DNA of 12,766 nucleotides from Cytophagales bacterium (GTDB lineage: Bacteria; Bacteroidota; Bacteroidia; Cytophagales; Cyclobacteriaceae), in contig DNZD01000047.1 of the NCBI GenBank assembly GCA_003504855.1, positions 1-12,766 of the forward strand, written 5' to 3'. Of this stretch, positions 1 through 6,775 are shown piece by piece. Numbering within the stretch: the stretch's first letter is position 1; each line of letters opens with the position of its first letter. The position numbers and the translations under genes were made by a program. The notes under the pieces were generated by a model. That model ran no database searches. It was not told the DNA's origin and saw only the letters and a list, made by a program, of their open reading frames with translations.

Positions 1-669
1 CGCCTTCGGCACATGAATATCCCTGATTCCCTGGAGCCAGGAGCCCAGTTCAATCGGGCGAAGCGTAAGGGCAATTTTACCTTCGTCAATCTTACTAAAG
101 TCAAGCACGTCGTTGATCAGGCTTAGCAAGTTATGGCTGGATGTATATAATGCCTGTATGAAGGGCGTCTGTGCTTCTGTGTGCTTTTCCAGTTGCAGCA
201 AATGGATATTGCCAATGATGGCATTGAGTGGTGTTCTGATTTCGTGACTCATGGTAGAAAGAAACTGCCCCTTGGCCGCGGCAAGTTTTACTGCCTCTTC
301 CCTGGAAGCGGTTAGCTCCACCTGGAGTCGTTGGGATTTTTCAACCTGGAGCTCGAGGTAGTTTACTACCGAAGTCAGGTCATCATGTCCTTCATGGGTA
401 AGCCCGTACCGTTGATCCAGCGACAATAGGACGCCTTTGATTTTTTCAATGGACCGTTGTTGAATGTCGTGTTGTGTCTGAAGATCCTGGAGTGTTTCCC
501 GGTATTCCTTTTCGCTGATCGAGAATGCATGTTCGGATAGCTGCTTGTCACGCTCAAGCAGGTCATAGTATTGAGAAACGGCCTCGCATAAGGCTGCAAC
601 CTGACCGGCTTGGATATCCGGAGGGAGATGTTTCTTCAATTGCTTTTCGAGAATGGGGTGGTATGACAT
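1..669 (-). CDS. Soluble HisKA histidine kinase, C-terminal part beyond window
   Basis: I translated 223 codons from the ATG at 667-669; the frame stays open to base 1, so the catalytic half lies outside the window. The protein begins MSYHPILEKQ and has no signal peptide or membrane segment, so it should be cytoplasmic. Residues about 30-135 are rich in charged and Leu/Gln residues and look helical or coiled-coil. The HisKA dimerisation and phosphoacceptor domain starts near residue 130, with the H-box STMSHEIRTPLNAIIG at 138-153 (phosphoacceptor His142), followed by the second helix ending LLSLINDVLDFSKID. This is the hybrid-kinase style of HisKA. The HATPase domain and any receiver are unseen. 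The start lies 11 bp after the stop of the FIST gene, so the two are probably cotranscribed. Because the kinase has no sensor domain of its own in the visible part, the FIST protein is a good candidate for its input partner (inference). Confidence 0.93.
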   Translation of the reverse strand, partial: MSYHPILEKQLKKHLPPDIQAGQVAALCEAVSQYYDLLERDKQLSEHAFSISEKEYRETLQDLQTQHDIQQRSIEKIKGVLLSLDQRYGLTHEGHDDLTSVVNYLELQVEKSQRLQVELTASREEAVKLAAAKGQFLSTMSHEIRTPLNAIIGNIHLLQLEKHTEAQTPFIQALYTSSHNLLSLINDVLDFSKIDEGKIALTLRPIELGSWLQGIRDIHVPKA

Positions 670-680
670 AACGAACAGGC

Positions 681-1823
681 TTATGCCTCGGACAAGGTGG
701 TAATGGTCATGGTTTGGTTATGCAATTCACAACGGAAGGTGTCCTTCAGGGGTGACAATTCTCCATAAGAATAAAAGCCGGTAATGAAGGTCGACGTTCC
801 CAGTAGCTCGCGGGCAGCTTCAATTTCTTCTGAAATCCGCTGCTGAAGAATCATCTTTCGGCCAACACAACTGATCAGAATGGCCAATTCGGGCTGATGA
901 TTGGCGAGTGATGACAGCGCGTCTTCTGCCGCGACAGAAGCTGCATTGATCAGTTTGCTGAAATTAGCTTTCATTAATCGCACTTTGCTGCCCTCGGGCA
1001 AATTCCCGGCAAACGTCATCGACTGTTGTGTCTCATCAATGGTGAGGATCGTGCGCACCAACTTCTCGGTAGAGCCTTCCAGCGATAACGCCAGGGGGAA
1101 CAGCAAAGCCGATCCCGGCAATTCTTTTACATAGGGTCCCAGGTAGGTCTTGTATAATTCAAGCGCATTCTTGCCGTCTATTTCATATAAAGTGTTACGA
1201 TCGGACCGGGTAATTGTACGCTCAGGACCAAACTCATCCCATCCACCCAGTGAGCCGTAGCCGATGCTCAGGCTTTCGCCGTAAAGTCCAACCACCACGA
1301 GGGTTCCTTCGGTTGGCACGGCATTTAGCCCTACCACCGTGCTATCAAAGGCATCTCCATCCCCGGCAAGCCCGCCGATGATCGGAATCTTCTGTGATAT
1401 AAAGTCATTGAGTCCGGCAACCAGTTCGCTTCCATTAATCGTGGTGCCATCGGCAATCACGAACACGCTTACCAGACCAGCTTGATTGATCTGTTGAATC
1501 AGGGCATGTCCTGCATCCCGGCTATTGCTGTATTGGGAGATGTGCGTTTCAGCACACTTAACCTTGCTCTTCTCAAAGCAGATGGCCGTGATGGCCAGGG
1601 TATCATCGAATACTTCATCTCCGGCAATTTCTCCGGCGGTTGAGGCCAACACGATATTGGCACGGGGATATTTCTTTTTAATCTCCGCGAAGTGGGTTGC
1701 TTCTTTAAGCAATTGTTTCGATCCAAATACCAATACCAATTGGCAGCTTTCTGAGTCCCACCCATCAGACTCCCGAATGGTACTCCATTCCTGATCTTTA
1801 AAGTTCTCCTGTTTGATCTTCAT
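681..1823 (-). CDS. FIST domain sensory protein (FIST_N + FIST_C)
   Basis: This is a 380-residue stand-alone FIST protein, the full length expected for a FIST_N plus FIST_C pair. Family signatures are visible: STAGEI at 61-66, GGLAGDG at 150-156, SCVGRK at 318-323, GFYSYGELSP at 349-358 and the closing HNQTMT at 368-373. There is no signal peptide or membrane segment, so it should be cytoplasmic. FIST domains are proposed small-ligand sensors. In NosP proteins a FIST protein binds haem, senses nitric oxide and controls an adjacent histidine kinase that affects biofilm dispersal. Here too a histidine kinase begins 11 bp downstream. Histidines that could ligate haem are at 44, 94, 106, 309 and 368; I cannot say which, if any, does. 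The start (ATG at 1821-1823) lies 12 bp after the stop of the glycosyltransferase. The family call is firm; haem or NO sensing is inference. Confidence 0.93.
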   Translation of the reverse strand: MKIKQENFKDQEWSTIRESDGWDSESCQLVLVFGSKQLLKEATHFAEIKKKYPRANIVLASTAGEIAGDEVFDDTLAITAICFEKSKVKCAETHISQYSNSRDAGHALIQQINQAGLVSVFVIADGTTINGSELVAGLNDFISQKIPIIGGLAGDGDAFDSTVVGLNAVPTEGTLVVVGLYGESLSIGYGSLGGWDEFGPERTITRSDRNTLYEIDGKNALELYKTYLGPYVKELPGSALLFPLALSLEGSTEKLVRTILTIDETQQSMTFAGNLPEGSKVRLMKANFSKLINAASVAAEDALSSLANHQPELAILISCVGRKMILQQRISEEIEAARELLGTSTFITGFYSYGELSPLKDTFRCELHNQTMTITTLSEA

Positions 1824-1835
1824 GGCGTATTTAGG

Positions 1836-2753
1836 TTAGGGTCTTTGAAATAATTTTTGATTGTATCGGTTGACCTGGAAGAATCGCGGCAAAAACATGA
1901 TGAGGTCAGCCCACCAGTAGATGTTCAGCAGCAGTCCCTGGATCATCAGCCAGGGTTGGCGGAAATACTTGATGCGGTTGCGCAGGTAGTAGAATTGAGT
2001 TTTGAGTCCGACGATATAATAAATTGTCATCCAGGGCGAACGGCTTCGCTTAGCACGGTACATCGCGGGATCCTTATAAAAAAGCCGGAATTCACTCTCC
2101 ATGATTTTCATGCGATGCGCCACTTTCCAGAATTGATCCTTACGGGGAGGATGATAGACACTCATGAGTGGATTGAATCCGATTACCCCGAGCTTTTCAA
2201 TACGCCAGGCCAGGTCGGCATCTTCATTATGCGGATAAGGGAATGCTTCATCAAATCCTTGCACCGCTTTCAGGGCAGCAAGCCGGTAGGCTGCATTGCA
2301 GGTGGGAACGCTCGCATTTCCACTTGTATTGTCGATCTGATGGGTAAGGGGTGTGACCAAAGGCCGGTCGGTGTAGGTACTGCCCTGCACGCCCATCCAG
2401 TTGGTCTGATTCAGGGAAGTCCATACTTCAGACAGCCAGTTCGGCTGAGGCAGGCAATCATCATCGGTAAATGCCACTATGCTTCCTTTCGCGTGCCGGA
2501 TACCGGTATTTCTGGCCGCGGCGGGTCCTTTATTCGATTGGCTGAAGTACCGAAGAACATAAGGAACCTGAGCCTGCATGGATTCAAGCATGGATTGTGT
2601 GCCATCCGATGAACCATCGTTGACCACCAGCACCTCAAACTGAGATGATGGATAGTTTTGTGCCGCCAGTGCCATTAGCATTTCTCTCAATGACCCGCAT
2701 CGGTTGAACGTGGCAGCAATGACTGTGATTTGAATGGAATCAGGGGTTGACAT
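1836..2753 (-). CDS. Soluble family 2 glycosyltransferase (GT-A fold)
   Basis: The protein is 305 residues from the ATG at 2751-2753. A longer reading upstream is possible, but it would lie inside the flippase gene and adds residues unlike the family. The family-2 fold is clear: an N-terminal ITVIAATFNR strand, NDGSSDGT at 45-52 (nucleotide binding), TDDD at 96-99 (metal-binding DxD), GFDEAF at 166-171 and EDADLAW at 177-183 (catalytic-base region). The C-terminus (about 255-290) is rich in aromatic and hydrophobic residues and may attach to the inner membrane. It should transfer a sugar from a nucleotide donor onto the lipid-linked EPS repeat unit; donor and linkage cannot be read from sequence. 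The gene overlaps the flippase stop by 14 bp, suggesting translational coupling, and is the last of the EPS synthesis genes before the FIST gene. Confidence 0.92.
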   Translation of the reverse strand: MSTPDSIQITVIAATFNRCGSLREMLMALAAQNYPSSQFEVLVVNDGSSDGTQSMLESMQAQVPYVLRYFSQSNKGPAAARNTGIRHAKGSIVAFTDDDCLPQPNWLSEVWTSLNQTNWMGVQGSTYTDRPLVTPLTHQIDNTSGNASVPTCNAAYRLAALKAVQGFDEAFPYPHNEDADLAWRIEKLGVIGFNPLMSVYHPPRKDQFWKVAHRMKIMESEFRLFYKDPAMYRAKRSRSPWMTIYYIVGLKTQFYYLRNRIKYFRQPWLMIQGLLLNIYWWADLIMFLPRFFQVNRYNQKLFQRP

Positions 2754-4065
2754 AAGAAGATGATTTTCGATCAATGAAGAAGCGATCCGCTGCCTTTGAA
2801 TACAGGCGGTGATATACGGAAGGAATTTGGGTGAAGACTGAAGCAAACCGAACGCCTGCCATAGATCGGGCAATGGATGAAATCCAGATAAAACCAAATA
2901 CTTCCGTACCCAGCATAGCGAGTGGCGCACCCCAAAGGCCCAAGGATTTCATCAGGACAAAGCCCAGGACAATATTGATCACGCTGTTTACGAGCACCAC
3001 ACGAAATGCCACCGATGGTTTATGTAAGGCAGTAACCAGGCTGCCGAAAGCGGCACCAAATGGCGTGATGATGGTGGAGACGATAAGAAAGACACTGAGG
3101 AGTCCCCAACCGCTGCGATAAACATCACCGCTAACCCAGGTTAGTAACCAGGGAGAGAGCACAACCCCCAGTAAGGCAGGCGGTAAGGTGAGTGCAAGCA
3201 ATTGTGCCAATGAAGACTCAATTTTTTCACGTAGCTCTTCCGGACGATTGTCATTGACAGATTTTACCAGGGATGGAAATAAAAGGGATTGAAAAGCATT
3301 GTTGGGGAGCAAGGCTACCTGTGCAAATCGCTGGGAAAGACCCAATATGGCGGTCTGCTGCAGTCCCAACAGCGATCCAGAGAAGAACAAACTGATTCGT
3401 GACGATACCGCAGAAACAGCTTCACGCATCATTGCATAACTGCCGTAGAAGAGGATGACTTTCAGATGACTCCACCCTACATTAGCCTGTAATAATTTCC
3501 GCCAGGGCATTAATACGGAAGCGTATAAACTCGCCACAGCACTTGTTCCACCCAACAGAACGATCAGATAGTACAATGGTGATGGGTGCAGGTACAGCCA
3601 ATAGAGCCCGCCGGACAGTGCCAGAATCTGAATGAAATTAGTAATGAAAATGGTGCGCGTTCTGAATTGCGATCTCCAATAAAAGGTCTGCCAACGAAAG
3701 AATGCGTTGGGAAAGGAATAGGCGGGATAGAAAAGAAGGAGATTTCCCAGTTCCGTATGCATTAACCATCCACTCATGCTTACCAGCGTGCCAGCCACCA
3801 GCTCAAAGAGCAATGTCACCACCAGGTTGGTCTTCAATGCATTGTCAGCATCGGTAGTGAAAATGCCGACTGTTGATTTAATCAGCGCAGATTGAATGAG
3901 TGCATCCCGAAGTCCGGAGATAAGTGCAAAGATCGCAATGAAAAGAAACCACCGGCCCGATTCATCGAGGGAATAGGTGCGGGTGATGTAAATGACCAGT
4001 CCAAAGCCGACCAGCAATTCCAGCACACTGTTCATCAGGGACCATATGCGTGTGCGGGTCTTCAT
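2740..4065 (-). CDS. Wzx-like polysaccharide flippase (MOP superfamily)
   Basis: From the ATG at 4063-4065 the protein has 441 residues and about a dozen hydrophobic segments, the size and shape of a Wzx/PST-type lipid-linked oligosaccharide flippase. It begins MKTRTRIWSLMNSVLELLVG, a typical first segment for this family. A central stretch with LLGLQQTAILGLSQRF and LLPNNAFQSLLFPSLV matches the usual arrangement after the sixth segment, and the tail after the last membrane segment is short and basic. The frame is open further upstream, but those residues are hydrophilic, unlike the family, and lie inside the preceding gene. The chosen start gives a 4 bp ATGA overlap with the polymerase stop. 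It should flip undecaprenyl-linked repeat units to the periplasm for polymerisation by the neighbouring Wzy-like protein. Confidence 0.88.
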   Translation of the reverse strand: MKTRTRIWSLMNSVLELLVGFGLVIYITRTYSLDESGRWFLFIAIFALISGLRDALIQSALIKSTVGIFTTDADNALKTNLVVTLLFELVAGTLVSMSGWLMHTELGNLLLFYPAYSFPNAFFRWQTFYWRSQFRTRTIFITNFIQILALSGGLYWLYLHPSPLYYLIVLLGGTSAVASLYASVLMPWRKLLQANVGWSHLKVILFYGSYAMMREAVSAVSSRISLFFSGSLLGLQQTAILGLSQRFAQVALLPNNAFQSLLFPSLVKSVNDNRPEELREKIESSLAQLLALTLPPALLGVVLSPWLLTWVSGDVYRSGWGLLSVFLIVSTIITPFGAAFGSLVTALHKPSVAFRVVLVNSVINIVLGFVLMKSLGLWGAPLAMLGTEVFGFIWISSIARSMAGVRFASVFTQIPSVYHRLYSKAADRFFIDRKSSSYVNP

Positions 4066-5549
4066 CTTGCAGGGGTTTGCTGGGTGGCCACCAGTTGTTC
4101 CTGCCGATCGAAGTGCACGGCACGGAACAGGACGGCCAGAAACATCCAGAACAACAGACTCAGGGGAAATACGCCAACCACTTCCTGTCCCCATTCTGCA
4201 ATTAATAGCGGTGTGATGCCGGCAATCATACCACCAGCCATTGCCTTGTAGACGGGATTCTTCATTGTCCAGAACAGGCGTGTTCCATCAACGAGGACTT
4301 TATAATAGACAAAAAGGAAAAAACCCAGCCCTATCCAACCCAACTCCACAGCCACTCGAACCAAACCTGAGTCGGGCGGAAAGTTGGCGAGGAACGTGCC
4401 TGGGGAGAAGCGTTGACCCCAGGTACCAGTTGAACCCAATCCGCCACCGATGGGATGCGCAAGAATCCAGGGAAATATCATGCTTCGGTTGCGGGCGCGT
4501 ACCTGATAGGAGGCATCTTTAGATCCACTAAAGACGGATTGAATACGCTGGATGTGGTAATTGTTGGTTGGCATCGTGGCCACAACAGCCATGAGGCCTC
4601 CGGCGAGACCAATGGAATAATACAGTTTTCTATTTCGCGAGAGGATTACCCAGACCAGGTAGAATACTGGTACAATAATGTACGCCGTACGTGTTCCCGA
4701 GTACACCATTGCTAATAGTGTGATAACGGCGACGCAAGCAAGAAAGATTTTTTTTCCTATGCCCCTGTACGCCGAAAGCAATGCAAGGCTGAGCATGGAA
4801 ATGAAGGCCATGAGCATGCCATATTGGGATGGAGACCCTATGCTGCCGATAGCGCGCCAACGACCATAATTGAATACTAGGTGCACCAGGTCATGACTGA
4901 ACACATAATTGAATTCCCAACTGAAGTACCCTACAGTTGCCTGACGGATGCCCCACAATCCTGAAAATGCACTCAGGAATAGTAGTACAAACAGAAACCG
5001 GGTAAGTTTAGCTGGCGTATGCAGTGCACTGTACGTTAGAAAGAATAGCATCATGTACTCCACCGCCGGACGTATGACAAAGAACCAGGCCGCCCGCGAA
5101 GCCGCAAACGGATTGACCACTTCAAGCACATTCATTCCTGCCCACAGCAGAATAGCCATGGTGACGGGTGTCTTGAAGATGGACCAGTCTTTTTCCCGGG
5201 CACATCGAAACAGCAGACCGGCAAGGCTTCCGACGATAACGACATCAAGGGATATCCCCATAGGAATGCCTTCATATAGACGGTTGGGGATGCTGATGAA
5301 GAAGGCCAGCAGCAAAATGATATACACGCCAACTTCACCACGCCATAGCATGGAAGTGCCTATCGGAACGACTATGACAAGCACGATTACAGCAAGCGCG
5401 ATGATGATGCCGTAAACGGCAGTGAGTTTGGCGATCACAGCAGCAGCAGCAATACCAAGTACCCATTGCGCCCAACCAGGCATAGTCCCTTCACCCTTCA
5501 CGATGCGCGCGAAGCTGACAGCCGCTGAAGGATGAAAGGTTTGAATCAT
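4062..5549 (-). CDS. Wzy / O-antigen ligase-like polysaccharide polymerase
   Basis: This 495-residue polytopic membrane protein has about 11-12 hydrophobic segments. It carries signatures of the Wzy_C/O-antigen ligase family: SGTRTAY at 284-290 at the end of a membrane segment, then a periplasmic loop with RNRSMIFPWILAHPIGG (353-369) and a following G-rich GLGSTG. The later PPDSGL at 391-396 stands where WaaL ligases usually have His-Asn; the His is absent here, which favours a polymerase over a ligase. It probably joins flipped repeat units in the periplasm. The ATG at 5547-5549 overlaps the previous stop as ATGA, supporting this start; Met23 is an alternative that would give a shorter N-terminus. 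Its place between a glycosyltransferase and a Wzx-like flippase supports a Wzx/Wzy-dependent EPS pathway. Family assignment is firm, the exact reaction less so. Confidence 0.88.
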   Translation of the reverse strand: MIQTFHPSAAVSFARIVKGEGTMPGWAQWVLGIAAAAVIAKLTAVYGIIIALAVIVLVIVVPIGTSMLWRGEVGVYIILLLAFFISIPNRLYEGIPMGISLDVVIVGSLAGLLFRCAREKDWSIFKTPVTMAILLWAGMNVLEVVNPFAASRAAWFFVIRPAVEYMMLFFLTYSALHTPAKLTRFLFVLLFLSAFSGLWGIRQATVGYFSWEFNYVFSHDLVHLVFNYGRWRAIGSIGSPSQYGMLMAFISMLSLALLSAYRGIGKKIFLACVAVITLLAMVYSGTRTAYIIVPVFYLVWVILSRNRKLYYSIGLAGGLMAVVATMPTNNYHIQRIQSVFSGSKDASYQVRARNRSMIFPWILAHPIGGGLGSTGTWGQRFSPGTFLANFPPDSGLVRVAVELGWIGLGFFLFVYYKVLVDGTRLFWTMKNPVYKAMAGGMIAGITPLLIAEWGQEVVGVFPLSLLFWMFLAVLFRAVHFDRQEQLVATQQTPAR

Positions 5550-6763
5550 AATTTATGGGTGGTATGAACAAACTTGCCGAGGTTCTCTTTGCGGATACTG
5601 CGCGCGGCATTCCATGCGTTGTGGATGGCCAGTCTGGGCAGATCGAGAGAATACGACAATGCTTTCCACAACAGTTTTTCCGTGATCAGAAAGACAAGGA
5701 CTGCAAGACCCGTGCAGATGGCTGAGATGGTTAGCAACGGAAATCCAAAATACCAGGTATGCGTAAGAATATAGCCAATCAACTCGGCGAGAGCTAGCAT
5801 CGGTGTGATGACGACTTGCAAAGAGCGAGGCGGACGCCAAAGCGTTAACAGGTAGTCAAAGGCCGCGAGTCGGCGGTATCGGAAGGCCGATGCCACGAGA
5901 TCGCGGGCATGGTACAGTGCATTGTAGTATTGTTCACCAAACCAACGAAGTCGTTGCGGATTGTGTGCCTCCAGATCAGTGGTTTTTTCTTCGAAAATCT
6001 TGCTTGCCGGCCAATAGATGGACCGGATATTACGCCGCTCCATCAGCAAATGGGCCATGAAGTTTTTATCAAACCCAGGCGCTTCGGGATTCAGTTTTGA
6101 AATGACATTTAGAAAAATGTCCGTTTCGATCAGGGCGCCGCTACCGCTGATCTCTACCATAAACCCCAATTTTTTCTTGGCAGACCGGAACATGACATCA
6201 TTTAAAGCCTCGCTGACGGTGTCGAAGAATCCAACGGCTGTGCGCGTCGGCAATGGGCGTCTCCTTCCCTGGATAATGTCATATTGGTCATACAGGCGAC
6301 TGGGAATGGACTCGAAAAAATCCGGCTCGATCAGATTGTCCTTATCGAGTAACATGACAAAGTCGGGATTCCACCGTCCTTCGATGCGCCAGTCATAGAT
6401 GATATGCGTGATGTATTGCAGGGCATGCTGGTAAGAGTTTCCAGCCCGGTTTGAAAATGACTTGATCTTGACATGAAACCCTTTATTCAGGGCATATGCC
6501 GTGGGGTCATACTCCCCGATATCCTGGAGCAAAACAAAGACCTGAATGTTTCTGCCACGGATGGCTTCTTCGACATGGTCCAGTACGCGGGAAAATATTC
6601 GGCCCGGTTTATAGGCCGGAAGAATCAGCAGCAACTGAGGCTGGCTGCGGGTGTTCTTATACTTCTTGCGCTTACCAAAACGAACACCAATGATCGTCAG
6701 GAAGAGCCAATAGGAGCTGTAGAACAGCAGGTAGAGAGCGGGAATAATCAACACAGTTTTCAT
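5546..6763 (-). CDS. Membrane-bound family 2 glycosyltransferase
   Basis: From the ATG at 6761-6763 the protein has 405 residues; a TTG three codons earlier is a less likely start. It has one N-terminal membrane helix (about 3-25), a cytoplasmic GT-A domain (about 42-290) and two or three C-terminal membrane segments (about 312-362), the layout of synthase-like family-2 enzymes. Visible motifs are LLLILPAYKPG near 43-53, DKDN at 140-143 (metal-binding DxD), SGSGALIETDIF at 206-217, GFDKNF at 230-235 and QRLRW at 270-274 (the QxxRW acceptor-site motif). The usual TED triad is not obvious; Asp232 is the likely catalytic-base candidate. It could start or extend the EPS repeat unit at the membrane. 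It starts 12 bp after the chain-length gene and ends in a 4 bp overlap with the polymerase gene. Substrate unknown. Confidence 0.9.
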   Translation of the reverse strand: MKTVLIIPALYLLFYSSYWLFLTIIGVRFGKRKKYKNTRSQPQLLLILPAYKPGRIFSRVLDHVEEAIRGRNIQVFVLLQDIGEYDPTAYALNKGFHVKIKSFSNRAGNSYQHALQYITHIIYDWRIEGRWNPDFVMLLDKDNLIEPDFFESIPSRLYDQYDIIQGRRRPLPTRTAVGFFDTVSEALNDVMFRSAKKKLGFMVEISGSGALIETDIFLNVISKLNPEAPGFDKNFMAHLLMERRNIRSIYWPASKIFEEKTTDLEAHNPQRLRWFGEQYYNALYHARDLVASAFRYRRLAAFDYLLTLWRPPRSLQVVITPMLALAELIGYILTHTWYFGFPLLTISAICTGLAVLVFLITEKLLWKALSYSLDLPRLAIHNAWNAARSIRKENLGKFVHTTHKL

Positions 6764-6775
6764 GAGATACAATTA

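Noticed and set aside
1857..2612. Long plus-strand open frame of 251 codons
   Set aside because: It is the antisense shadow of the glycosyltransferase, whose motifs are unambiguous; the plus-strand peptide has no recognisable domain.
2754..2930. N-terminal extension of the glycosyltransferase gene by 59 codons
   Set aside because: The added residues lie in another frame of the flippase gene and do not resemble the family; the GT2 fold begins right after the ATG at 2753.
4066..4194. N-terminal extension of the flippase gene by 43 codons
   Set aside because: The residues are hydrophilic and overlap the polymerase gene; the ATG at 4065 gives a normal Wzx start and a 4 bp ATGA overlap.
3892..4251. 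Plus-strand open frame of 119 codons across the flippase/polymerase junction
   Set aside because: Both minus-strand genes are clear membrane proteins here, and the plus-strand peptide is low-complexity without a start context.
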